From Echinococcus granulosus (taxonomy: Eukaryota; Platyhelminthes; Cestoda; Cyclophyllidea; Taeniidae), in the NCBI RefSeq assembly GCF_000524195.1, contig NW_020170494.1, positions 76,977 to 140,976 of the forward strand: a DNA stretch of 64,000 nt. The letters are read 5' to 3'. The notes below the pieces were generated by a model that searched no databases, was not told the DNA's origin, and saw only the letters and a list, made by a program, of their open reading frames with translations. The position numbers were made by a program, and so were the translations under genes. This document shows positions 1 to 11,829 of this stretch, one piece after another. Each line of letters begins with the position of its first letter. The stretch's first letter is position 1.

Positions 1-828
1 GTAGACTATAAGACGGAATGAAAACTACTTTTGGGAATTTGCATGACAAGTCGGCAGGCCACGAATCTGGAAACCAACGTAAAAACTTAACTTAAAACCA
101 ATTGCAGAGGTCTTTTCAATCTAATTTATTGGAATTTTTGTATCTAAAAGGCATTTAAAAAAGTTAGTAAAAAATTTATGCTGGCAACTATTTAGTGTTA
201 ACTTTATTTTTACCCTGCAAACCCGTCCAGGCCTCAAAAATTTTTGTCTCATCAATGCAAGAAGGCGAATCCTTACACCATCGGGATTCATTCTTTAACA
301 GTTTATCTATGGCGTATTTGTGCTTCCGAAAGTTGACCGCAAGGACTTTATTACACATGTTCTAAACTTCTCCAGCTTGTCAAAAATTGATTTGAAAATT
401 CAACACCCCCCAAATTAATGTATTGTCTTGTGGCATTTGTCATAGAAGTTAATTCCCCTTAAATACTAGTTTTTCAACAACCACTTTGATGGATTATGGA
501 TTGCACACAGGACATAATGGGAGAGAGATACTATGAAGCATTTGGCTAAATTGCCGTAAGCAGTTGCCAGTGCTCATACAAACATAAACTCATCCGAAGC
601 AATTCCTTTTATCAGCCCTTTTTCCTTTAAAAACATTGACATGCAAAATAGCATTAAAAGTGTTCCAATGAACCGTGTCATCTAAGCTCCATAAAATGGA
701 TGGGTCTCTATTCCGAAATAACTACTCTGTGATTGGTTCCTGGGGAAGAACAAATTTATTTGAAACGTATTTTTTCAAGAGGATCGACACACTCAAAAGT
801 TATTGGCCAAAAGCATTTACTATCCCCC
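1..828. other. noncoding, no gene recognised
   Basis: AT-rich sequence with no convincing open frame, splice-bounded exon or RNA gene on either strand. It ends at the TATA box of the small secreted-peptide gene, so its last part is probably promoter. Confidence 0.5.
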
Positions 829-834
829 TTTAAG

Positions 835-843
835 TATATATAG
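835..843 (+). promoter_or_regulatory. TATA box of the small secreted-peptide gene
   Basis: TATATATAG lies about 40 bp upstream of the ATG at 881, leaving room for a start site near 862-868 and a very short 5' leader. The spacing and the purine-rich leader fit a core promoter. The assignment is inferred from the gene model that follows. Confidence 0.5.
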
Positions 844-880
844 AGGCCTCGGCTCTTAGCTAGAACGAGAAAGGGTGACT

Positions 881-1853
881 ATGGCAAGGTATGCTCAGTT
901 TACTCCTTATTTTCTGCTTACTTATCTACCGTTTAAAGACCAAAGTTACTGTATGAGTTAACACTCATTGAAGTTATTATGAATAATGGACACAGGCTAA
1001 AACCTAATAATAATTTTACGACTCTTAGACAAACCCCAATATTACTAAAATAATTAGAGCATTACTTTGTAGCTGTAGCCGAAGTCGTTTGCATCCTCAG
1101 AAAGGCTCTTGAATAATAAAAGTTTAGATTGTCCTAAAATTACGCCAAATTACTAAGCTATCAGCTAGATGGTTAGGCATGGGTAAAGCTCGCATAACAT
1201 AAATGATACATGCGTTGCCTCATCGAGCCATGTGCTTTTTTTCGAGAGTGCAGACAATTCTTGTCGATCCTTTACATCTTAATGGCGAGGTTGCTGATTA
1301 TTTGATAAACAGTTAAGGGGAAATCCTAAGTGGTCAACAGAACAATGCGTTTAGATCTCGCACTTAAGTCCAATATGGGGCAATTATTTATCAAACATAC
1401 ATCTGTTTTTTTGCCACTAATTACTGATGTCACAACTTTCTTACCCTTTTAGCGATTTTAGAATGGGCTACACCTCATTCACCCTGTTCGCCGCAATCCT
1501 CCTCCTTGTCAGCCTCAAGTCAGCGCCCATCAAGGCCGAAAGACACAGCTTCTTTGATGGGAGCGGTGAGAAAGAATCCGACTGCTCTGAAGTGCTTCGC
1601 CATATCGACATGCTTGTGAGACAGTACAGTGCCGCCATCGCATCTGAAGCACACCGAGGTATGCTACGGCCATTGACCACGATGGCACTTCCAAAATGAA
1701 CGTACGGGATTCTAACAATTTTTGGGTTCCCATGAGTAGGAGGGATGATTTTCCTTTAAACAAAGTCAAACAAAGGACTTGCTTTTCGTTACAGATAATT
1801 TTGATGAACCCTTCAGGCTCAGCCGCCGTCGCTTCACTCGTCCCACGGGTTGA
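881..1853 (+). CDS. small secreted precursor, neuropeptide-like
   Basis: Three exons, 881-888, 1453-1658 and 1795-1853, join in phase (8+206+59 = 273 nt) to give about 90 aa. Donors are GTATGC twice; the acceptor before exon 2 has a long pyrimidine tract (to ...CCCTTTTAG). A short N-terminus is followed by a hydrophobic segment (FTLFAAILLLVSL) that reads as a signal peptide ending near SAPIKA. The mature part holds an amphipathic stretch (SEVLRHIDMLVRQYSAAIA). It ends with a tribasic RRR site, FTRPT and a C-terminal Gly directly before the stop, as expected for an amidated peptide. There is only one Cys. No family is recognised. A TATA box precedes it. Alternatives are a secreted parasite antigen, or initiation at the in-frame ATG 1463. 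Confidence 0.6.
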
Positions 1854-4298
1854 GGAAAATCACCATACTTTGGCCTCTTTTGTGTCTAGTTTATGGCTTT
1901 TGTCTATAATAAGTAATGGTTAATTGATAATATTGCGGCTTTTTATTTGAATAATCTGCCCGTAAAACTCCTATCATGCAAACTACACTATGAACTCGAG
2001 TATTACTTTTCTCAATTGGGAAGTTGAGGCAAAACAAACATTGCAGCATCACAAAAGAACCAAATTTGAGAATCTCGATACGCATAAAACTACAATGACA
2101 ATCTGACAGAAACGTGAATTTATATCCATCGGTGTCGGAAAAACCCATACTTTATAGCCTGCATTTGAAGAGTAATTGCACTTTGCTTTAATACCAATAG
2201 AACAAATGAGATATATCAGGCTTCTACCCTAAAAATATAGTTGACAAATTAGTTGTAGTATTATTTAAACTAAAGACATGACTGCCTTTAACGAAACACA
2301 GTCAATAGACTATACTTTAGCCGGTATTCCAATTTTATGGTGTTATTTAATTTGTGCTTAAGCCATCTTTTAAGCAAGTAAGCTTTTAAAAACCATATTT
2401 TTTGGGGAAAACAAACAAGAAATTGAGAACAGATGTCGCCTTACTATATTGACAAAGCTAAATATCAAACAAGGGAACTCAATATGCCTTTAATAAGTAA
2501 TAAATTTAGATTGTCTTCTGACTGCTTCACCATTAATAAGAAACAGACAGGTATTCCTCATATGCCTCAATTGTCATTTTGTCAGCGACTCGATAGGAGA
2601 AAATTGCTTTGCTTTAATTAACTTGTTTTGAGACAGTGAGATTGCGTTTTTCTTTGACTAATAAGAGTAAATTACAACCAACAGATTTATTTAAAGGCCT
2701 GAAATGTAGCAGTGAATGGAGAAACCAACGCTGTCAGTCGAAAAGGTCAACATGAGGCGTCTTCAGCAGGGTGGCATTGAATTTCTTTATCTTTTCGTTC
2801 TCCTTTGCAACGTATTCGTCAACAATTTGATCAAAACCTAGAAGAGTTGTAATTTCTAACTTCGAAGTTCTTTTGTTGGACTTTTAAAATACGTCACGTC
2901 CAGAAGTAATTTCTATCATTTCTGTACTGAAATAGTTAAACATATCTGGAGTTGGAGATGATATACAACCACTGTTAAGAAGGGCGCACTCACTAACAAG
3001 TAATGGGTCTTCTCCATTAATCCTTAAAATTATTGGCTCGATGAGAGAGGTATCTAGGATCCACTTGCAAGCGGCTTATTAAATTGACTGCCTTGCTTCG
3101 ACTTATATATTTAATTATTGTCTATTTGGGAGACAAAAAAATCTTTAATCCTTTCAGAGTTCACTTCCACAAAAATTATTTGAGGTAGACTCAGGTATTT
3201 TTTAGCATTAAATAATTCCACATCTTAATTCACTCTATCCTACGACCAACAGTTGTATGAGTCGCGTGCTTCCAGAAGCTCTGTAGTCCATAAACTTACA
3301 GGGATGCCTGAATGACTTTTCTCCTAACATGTGAACATAGTAGAAGCCCGTAAAATACCATCCCTCGGGTCTAGGGTAGAGCTGATACGCATCCTGAAAA
3401 GAGAAAAAGCACTAACGATTATGGGCTTATGCTTAGGGGCATTTGGCGCCAATATCAAGTGGGGCAGATGGCCAATCCCTTCTCAAGTAGCCCTCCAGAA
3501 CTCCAGAATGAGACAATGATTTAAACAGAATCGTAATGTTACCATTCCGTAACGGCGGGAATTAATGCACAAATAAAGCATTGAAATTGTGATTATTTGG
3601 CCTTTTGAGTAATATCTTGGAGTTAGTCAATGCACCAACAAGGAAGGCAATTTTACTCTCTTCAATGAGTCAGAAAATGTCTCATGGTAGAAATAATATC
3701 CAAAGTAAGAATTTGGCTATCTGGTAGTTTTCTAACATTATTTTTTGTAGAGAACTTTACCCAAAGTAACGGGTTTAATTTTAGATGAACAAAAGTGTTG
3801 TTTTCGGAACGTCGAGAGGAATCGAAGCAAAAACTAAGATAATTGCACTGAATAGGAGACGTTTTGTGTTTTAGCTTTTGGCTTGATTCCACCAAAATAG
3901 CAGATAGGTACGTCTACCTATTCATTAGATAATCCTCTATCTGTAACAGACTTAACTACCTTGTTTGCTACTCCTTTACATTTCCATAAGACTTACTTGA
4001 ATCACTAAATAAAAAACACAAGCATTCACTGGGATTAAAAATAAATTTCCCGAATGGCAGCAATTTAAGAATTAATCATTGAAAACGGTGCAGTGCAAGC
4101 AACAAAAGCGGTTCCTACAACTAATTCCTTTTAGACAACTTAAATCATTATGATGACTATTTCAATAAATCAAATGTTCTGAGAATGGATTTTTAAATTT
4201 TACAAAAGAACCACACGACCTTAGCTGATTACCATATATTTTAGTGCGGAGTTCGTCAAAATTTATTCCCTTAAACATTAACCCTTAATTTCAATTTA
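1854..4298. other. noncoding, nothing recognised
   Basis: AT-rich sequence with only short open frames lacking splice context, domain features or coding-like composition. No RNA gene or repeat was seen. Confidence 0.5.
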
Positions 4299-5892
4299 TT
4301 AGTAGGAATTTAAGTCTAAATTTTTGGAAAGCCTTTGTGTGTTGGTTGCGGCAAAGCTGTAACCCAAGGGACCAGCGCAAAGCCCTAAAGGGAGGGAAGA
4401 AAAGTAACATTCCTGAATTTTATCCAGTTCACTCTTTGTCAATTTCTCCTTTTCAATGAGAGGTTTCAACTTTTCTGCCTCTCGCAGACATTCTCGGAGC
4501 CAGGCTTTGAGCCAGTTCGTGAGCTTTTCCTCGAAGTCGCCACCATAGATAGACCGCATACTTGCTTCTCTTTGAATGATGAAGAAGTGAGCAGTTAGGG
4601 AGTAGAGTGCGGCACCTTTGGGTGAGCTATCTCCAGACTCTGCATTAAACCCATCCTTAGCCTCCTTTATTACATCGGTCTGTGGCCAGTAGCGGCAATT
4701 AACAGTACTTTTTGGATCTAAGGGGAAGTAAGACAGAAAAAGTAGGTTGACGTACGACACATTGACGAAATGTCATACTTATTTGGTAAAAACATCATAA
4801 CTAAACGACCTAGATTCCATTTTCATTTGGCGTTGTAATGTTTCGCTTGCTTGTTACCATAAATTTCATCTTTGACTGCCTAAATCATCATTGCTGAATA
4901 TGCACACAAGCATGCATGGAGGTGACACTGTACCTAATTCGTTTATTTGAGTATTTGCTCAGGTTTTGCAAAAATATTCTAAAAAAACATTTTAAAATCT
5001 TACAAGCTGCTATTTGTGATGTAATCTATGCCTTCTACTGCAAATCACCGCATTCAAATTCCTAGAAATTGTTATAAATGATATCGCATTTAATGCGGTA
5101 AGAGTGACTGAGATGTAACTTACTTTCGTCGAATGCAAGGTTAGCTTCAACACATACAATAATTGGGCCATCAGAGAATGGACTTAGGTTTGAACGTAGG
5201 CCTTTGAAGGAAGATCATATGATGGTTGAGAGCAAAACAGTTTTAGAACACTTTAGCCAAACGAGTTGGAAAGATACCTTTAAGTGCACTGATCCACTTA
5301 GCTCTATCCAGCGGTAGTTTAAACTTCACATTGATTGCCTTGAGACGGTATACTCCGAGAAAAGAACAATGACTGCAAGAGATATGAAAAATCCGTTGCT
5401 CCAGCTTGTCCAACTTAAATCGATTCCATTTTGTTTAACTAGCGGTTACTATCAACCAGTATTTGCTATTTCTCATCCTCTTTTCATCTATAACATTAGC
5501 CTTGCAATGTTAGCTGCTAAAAAAACCGCTGACTCCAGGTTGCCACAATTTACGTAGTGGAATATTTGAAGATGCAAAATGCGAGCCATTTATGGCATAC
5601 TTTCTAATTATACGAATCGCTGGATCGGTAGAGAAATAAGCACTTGTGTAGAGATCAGTCGGAGAGGCAATGCAAGGGCTTTAAAAAGACTGTCAGCCTA
5701 CTTTGCATACGTAAGGAGGCGGTAACGTTGCGACTCCACCTCTCCGAATAGATTGTCATTTAGTAGGAGGGCGAGTTGAGTGCAGTTCCTTATTTTTCCA
5801 AAAGGAGCTGTTAATGTTACTGCCTGTGGATTTAATTGACGTATAGCTTCCACCAAGAGTCTAGCCCTTGAAGTTTCCACATCGTTATTCAT
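4299..5892 (-). CDS. unidentified protein, four phased exons
   Basis: Exons on the minus strand, 5892-5711, 5372-5278, 5201-5124 and 4717-4299, join with consistent phases (774 nt, about 257 aa). All donors are GT (GTATGC, GTATCT, GTAAGT); the acceptors include CTTGCAG and CCCCTTAG. I do not recognise the product. The N-terminal part contains LLVEAIRQLNPQAV and LALLLNDNLFGEVESQRYRL. The middle has KFKLPLDRAKWISALKG and PIIVCVEANLAFDEN. The C-terminal exon is helical and charged (EEKLTNWLKAWLRECLREAE), then GLCAGPLGYSFA. No signal peptide or membrane span is seen. The first ATG directly follows a good acceptor, so further upstream exons are possible. Coding status is supported by phase closure, not by homology. 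Confidence 0.55.
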
Positions 5893-5898
5893 CTGCAT

Positions 5899-8396
5899 TT
5901 ACAAATGAAAAAAAAGGTTATCTAAAATCTTGAATGAAAAAATCTACAATTTTACTAAATGCCTTTGTGTATGTGCTGTCAAACTTGTTTAGAAAGGTTT
6001 ACCATAATAAATACCTTTATAATGAGTCGCAGTTTCCAAAAAAGTACAGGGACCATTAAATTTATGTTGACCTTTATCACCTAAAAGTAGCAAGTGCTAT
6101 GCTCTATGTAAAACTGAACCGTACGCCAATCCTAGTGGAATTAAGGTGGTGATGAGGCACTACTTTGTGGTGATTGGAAAATAGAATGTTCACCTGAATA
6201 CATACAAATCTTGGAGTGAATATTTCATTCAACTGAACTTAGAAGTGAGTTCTCACAGTTCCCTTAGCATTTTGTAAAATAACCACTCTTTCTTTCATGA
6301 TGCTGTTAATGCCTCTCACGGGATTGCTACTAGTAGTAGCATAAACACAACTTCTTCCAAGTTGAACTATCATAAATTAGTAATTTTAGCTCTCTACTAA
6401 CTAGAAAGGCAGATGTGATAGATATTTGGTTGCTGCGGGGCCATGCAGACAAGCTTTTAATGTTTCCGCCTTATTGAGCGAGGAATTCTCACCGATCATT
6501 AATAATATTGTCCTGAGATCTTTCATAATGTCAGTTTATATTTTCTGCACCTTGACATTTTCTCATTCCATCATTGTTAATGAAGAAACTAAGCACAATG
6601 TTTTACTGCATCATTTTCCAAGTACTGTGAATTATCTTAATTTATCTCGACGCAATAAAAAGGAAATTAAAAGTGAGTTTAATTTTCAATGAGAATATAA
6701 TGTTTGGTCTAAGAATTTTTTAAATGAGGTACCACATTATCTACAATTATAATTGTTTAGCATTTGAACGATCTTTGCGTTTTTAGGGAGGATCTTCGGA
6801 AACGCTGGAACATCTCCAATGACGAAAATGGAAAACTTGTCATATGCTTGCCGAAGAATAATTTATTTGGACCTCAACAACCAAATCAGACCATTTGACA
6901 TGCACCGCATGTGAAAATATAAATAGTACCTGGGAATGAGAGCAGTGCCATCTCAAAGGAACCCAACGACAAGGCTATTGCAATTGCGTTGCATGCGTTG
7001 CCAGGCCATAGACACTCCTTTACATGGGTTCGTAAACTGAACTCGATATCGTGAACCCCATCTATTAGCTCCTCGTTTTGTTACCAATTTAATTTTTTAG
7101 ACATTTAAAAAGTAAAAGCACTTTGCAGTAATCAATGGTGCTCAGTATTCTAGTCTACTAACCGAGTTATCAAAGCCTGATAATGAATTTTAATAACTTT
7201 CGTTTCTAATGTAAACAGGACCTACCTTTGTAGGATTTGTGAAGATAATCATGTTTACCCACCCACGATCAAAAAATGGACACAATCCGGGTAGCATTAG
7301 TCTAAAATGGTTTTACAGATTTCAATATACATGTACAATCTACACATTACCACATAAATATCTATGCCTTGTGGCATAACGATCTGTGACCTTAAGATAA
7401 TTTAGTTAAAGATAGATGGAATTGAACATGTAGCAACATATTTTTCCAATATTAAAATCCCTTGTGTTTGGTAAAATTGACAAACTTTGACGGTAAGCGC
7501 ATTAGTGTTTACAAGAAATGCCTCGCCCGCTGGTCAACACAGACTTGCATGCTTACTTGCACTCCATGATCATAAATTTCCAACCACTAAGTACATGTAT
7601 CAGTGACGTTTCAGCATATTTATAATTTAGAAACAAGTGGATTTTGTGTATCAGGTTTCTTAGATTTATGTCACGTATTTTAGCAAGGGATATGCGAGCA
7701 GTCTTTCAGCCATCTAATGGAAATAATTAAAATCGGTAGAACAGACACAGAAACGAGACTGTCTCTGATATAAATGTTCTTACATCCCTCCTTTTATAGA
7801 ACAAAACAAAGTATATGCTGGAAGCCAATGGTATACTACCATATGCTTTTGTTCCGAAGATTTTATTGTTTTGTTGACTGGAAAACTTAAATACAATACT
7901 AAAGACAATCTAGGTCCAGTTCAGGTGCTATTATAAAAAGAGTGGGAAAGACAATAAACTTACTTAATCTGAGGACAGTTCAAGTTTGATTTATATTTCG
8001 GAGAAGTAATTTTAGACTCAACACTTTTTTTATTTAATACTCCATTTCTAGGTTGAAGACTCATATGCGCCTGCCAAAATTGCACCTACTTACTATTCCG
8101 CATAACATTAGCGGCAATGACGTACTCCTGTGGAATGCATTTCACTCAATCAGCACATGCGTACATCCAGTAAGTTCCATGTCCTTCTCTATTTACAATT
8201 TCAGGTCACTGAATGCTGGTAGTCTTTTAGAAAAGCTGCCAAACTTCAACTGACATAGTTCCAAGACTAAAAAGGCACCTCACAAATAGAGGTCCCGCAT
8301 TTATCTTCCACTGCCTGGTGAGTTAATTAGATGCATGACAGCGCGCAATACGTGAGCATGAGTGCAATGGGACATAAACAATGTTTTTGCAGATTG
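5899..8396. other. noncoding, nothing recognised
   Basis: AT-rich stretch between two minus-strand gene models. Short open frames such as 6426-6692 and 8053-8253 (+) have no splice or domain support. It could contain 5' exons of the 4.3-5.9 kb gene. Confidence 0.45.
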
Positions 8397-9334
8397 TCAA
8401 ACTTTTAGGACTTCTATTGTCGGCTGAGGTTTCTCGTTTTTACTTAAATCTTTGTAGCATAGATTAATCTGTTCGTCTGGAGTACCAGGTGAGGTGATGA
8501 ATTCGCTCTGCGTGCCTGAAGATAAAACACGCTATTAAGCATTCAAACTTACCCGTTGGATCCCATGAGGCACATTCGCGGATCAACACAAGTAATTGTA
8601 GAAGCTGAAAAATAGCAATGAATATATGTCATTTGAACTTGGGGTTTTAAGTTAAAATTTTGCATTACTTCCATACAACTTCTTAAAGCTGTTTCTAAGA
8701 CCTACGGTAATTTCCACATTTTTTTGCACTAAGCTTGACTATGTCTGAAAAGTAAAGAGGTTTACTTTAATGCAGACAGATTTTTGAATAAAAAAATTAG
8801 TATTATGGCTCATAACAATTTAAATTCTTTTAAAAGGAAGGCCAATATTTGCCTTCAGCTGATTAGCTTACCTGCTATTTTAAAATGACTTATTAATGGA
8901 GGGGTATTTGTGCTTTTATTTGGCTAGGTTGTGATTTGGTGAATTAGAAATAGAAATAATCCTATTTATCGAAAGGAGGTAGCTTCCATTTTGGCATATA
9001 AAACTGCCTCTATCATGACTATTAGATCAACGCACCATTTTCAATCCTTTCAGAAGCAAGAAAACTCACTTATACAGAATGGTACCACTTTCTGGTCATA
9101 ATCAGAGGGCTTGAGGAATGATTCAATCTGTGTTAGAATTTCCGGTATGGAGACCCACGGAGGAGCAACAAGGAGTAAGCGAAAGCGTCTTGTCTCCCCA
9201 CTTTCTGTTTGTTGTGTCTTCTGTCTGAGGCTTGAATTGAGGAGGTCAGGTACCTCCGCGAGAGATTTGGGGTGGAGAACCAACCAGATGATGCTCTCTG
9301 TGGCCATGCTAACGATGTAGCCAGCCACATTCAA
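8397..9334 (-). CDS. C-terminal exons of an unidentified protein
   Basis: Four minus-strand exons, 9334-9070, 8694-8669, 8604-8553 and 8515-8397, have phases that fit exactly and end at a stop (complement of 8397-8399). The 26-nt third-from-last exon is a microexon. The sequence starts with a hydrophobic stretch (NVAGYIVSMATESIIWLVLH), then RRFRLLLVAPPWVSIPEI. It continues through a helical segment (LRSCMELLQLLVLIRECASW) into a polar tail (DEQINLCYKDLSKNEKPQP). No family is recognised. It is probably the 3' end of the gene whose upstream exons lie at 9.9-11.8 kb, but I could not close the phase of that junction; at least one linking exon is missing. Confidence 0.5.
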
Positions 9335-9939
9335 CTGCCAAATCAACCAAGCACAAAAAATTTGTCCAGTGCGATCATAAGTAAAAAGCTAGCGTTGATT
9401 TTATAAGAGCAAGTTTTTAGGCTTCTGCTAATTGAATTGTTAATCCATAAAATAGACATTCACTTTTTTCCTGGAATTCTTTAACATGATCTAGTAATTT
9501 TGATTTTACTACTGTTTTTAGGAGTATTATCAACAATTAATAATAACTGCAACAGTACAAATTAATGCCATTTTCTATCAAGTTATATCAGTACTCTATT
9601 GCCATTGTTTTTTACATCTACAAATAAGTTATTTGGTTCATTGAACAGCAAATTCTTATTTTAGTAATTTGCCATTTCGTTCGGTCATCATAAAGCCTTC
9701 CGTTAGAAATGAGTTGAATTTACTCTGTACATTATTTTATACAAAGCGTGACAGCTACCTAAACGTGTGTGGCGCTAAGAAGGACTTATCAATGGAATAG
9801 AAAAGTAGAACAACGCACAAAAGGAAAATGAGGCCAAAATGTATTTAATTTTTTGCAATGCGTACCACGTAACTCCCATGAATTCCACAAATAATGGTCA
9901 TTTGAAGACTATTTGATTGTTCTTTTTTGTCATGCGAAA

Positions 9940-11821
9940 AATTTTCTAATCCTTTTCCATCTAGACTGTCTAAACAATAGAGGTGCATTCTTGCACATAA
10001 ACTCACCTAGGCTAGGTGTGGGATCTGCTTTTGACATACAAGTAAGGGACTGTCTAGCAATGCATAGTTTCTGCTTTAATAAGAGCTTCTGTTCATCAGT
10101 GCGTGAAAAGGGGATGCCACATCGAGCTAACAGCACTTCAATCGACAAATCTCCATGATGGTCCTGGGCAGCTGAAAGGCAAAGACTACTTTCAAGGTGG
10201 TTTCTAGCGCAGGCTGATTCCTCAGCCATCATCTCCACCGAGGAAATATCTCTACTAGAATTGAGGGCCTTGTCTGCCGCTGGTGGGTAAAAAAACTGGC
10301 TTTTGACACCGTTAAGAGCCACCTTGATCCGGGCTTCAAGACCCATCCCGCTGACAAGAGCCACCTCTGGCCTTTTTTTTACATCCAAGTCCACTTTGCA
10401 CGCCTGCAAATGCTCAAGTGCCTGCGTTGTAGAATTAAAACGCCTCATTAAGTTAATATGCTTTAACAATCCATTCTACTCAGTGAAGTATAGCGTGAAC
10501 ATCTCTTAAGTCATGGTATATGCACTACTGAAGTCTTTAAGGGTGTTATTATTAAGGGCCTACATCGTGAGAGGCAGTACCAAGACGAAGCACCAGAAAT
10601 ATACACTGCGCGTCACACGGTGGTATATTTGAGCCGAATATAATTTTAGCCAGCCCTGTAAAATCCTCGGAGGTTATACAGAAGGGAGCAGGTGAAGGTC
10701 TGACCCCACGTTCAAGAAAGATATCTTCCACTTCAATCTGCCACAGGCCCCAGAATTCTTTAGAATCCTGAATATTTCGACGAATGTGGTGCATAAATAG
10801 TGCGTTTCAAACATTGATACCATGAAGCGGTCACATATATTCATAATGCATTTAGCCTTACGGTAGAGAAGCAGGTTACGCTGTGCACTGCAAACCAGTA
10901 ACATCCCAAACGGTAACATGCTATACGAATAATGCCTGCGTTGAATTGACAAAAGGCTAAATTTGCAAAAAAAATTAATGAGCAGTATTTCCACTTAACG
11001 GAGTATTTTATAACATCGTCATATGGAGGTAAAGTATATTTAAATAACAAAGACAACATTGATAATTCCTAAAAGTAAACGTTCAAATCTTTACCAAATT
11101 TTATGCCAACTTCATTGACTCCTTGATGAATTAGTGCCACGGGTAGTGCCTTTTCTTCTGGTGCTGCTGATGACTTTGTGGAATGCTTAATTAATTGGGT
11201 TTTCAACTTAAATAGTAAAACGACAAGTAGTGACAAAAAAGCAACAGCAAAAAGTGGTAATCTTAAATGGAATGAATGATGACCAGATGTTGCATTTACT
11301 TAAACAAAATCAGTAGAAGTACATTTTGCTTAGCTGATTGATAAAAGACTACCTCTGAGTCCCAACAACAAAATCCGGGAATGTATCTCGTCATGTTGAA
11401 CACACTGGTACTAATGCAATCTGTTCGAAGAAAAGGGAAAGGCAGTGAAGAAAGGAGGTACAGTGCACTTATGTATGTGATTTTGCTTACCATTACCATT
11501 ATTGAGGAAAATCTCCGAAATTAACAACGAATCTGCGTAGGAAACGCTGCCTTTTAAGTTGCCAGAATCATCTCTTACATCAAATACCGATAGTTCCAAG
11601 GTCGCCAAATAAACGTGATCATTCAGCTTTTCATTTTTGTCTTCGGACTTAAATCTGGGATTGAAATGACGAGAAAGTTCAAACTTGAAACATCACTAAG
11701 TATTTTCGTCACGTTATGCTATGCACCACAAAAAAACTAAAACATACCTTATTTCGAGATCAGAATAGTTGAATTTTGATAGTTTTTTTTTCAGTTGAGC
11801 TTTAACAGTTCCAGTAATAAC
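9940..11821 (-). CDS. upstream exons of an unidentified membrane protein
   Basis: Exons 11821-11748, 11654-11491 and 11420-11353 (minus) join in phase. They encode a polar region with a beta-sheet-like stretch (YLATLELSVFDVRDDSGNLK). A following exon ending at 11095 carries a clear hydrophobic span (LPLFAVAFLSLLVVLLF) followed by basic residues, a stop-transfer pattern. It is then continued by VALIHQGVNEVGIKFG. Further coding-like pieces lie at about 10794-10560 (SKEFWGLWQIEVEDIFLERG) and 10430-9990 (KKRPEVALVSGMGLEARIKV). This suggests a type I single-pass protein with a long cytoplasmic tail. The complete exon chain was not resolved and no family was recognised; two genes are possible. Confidence 0.4.
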
Positions 11822-11829
11822 CTGACATA

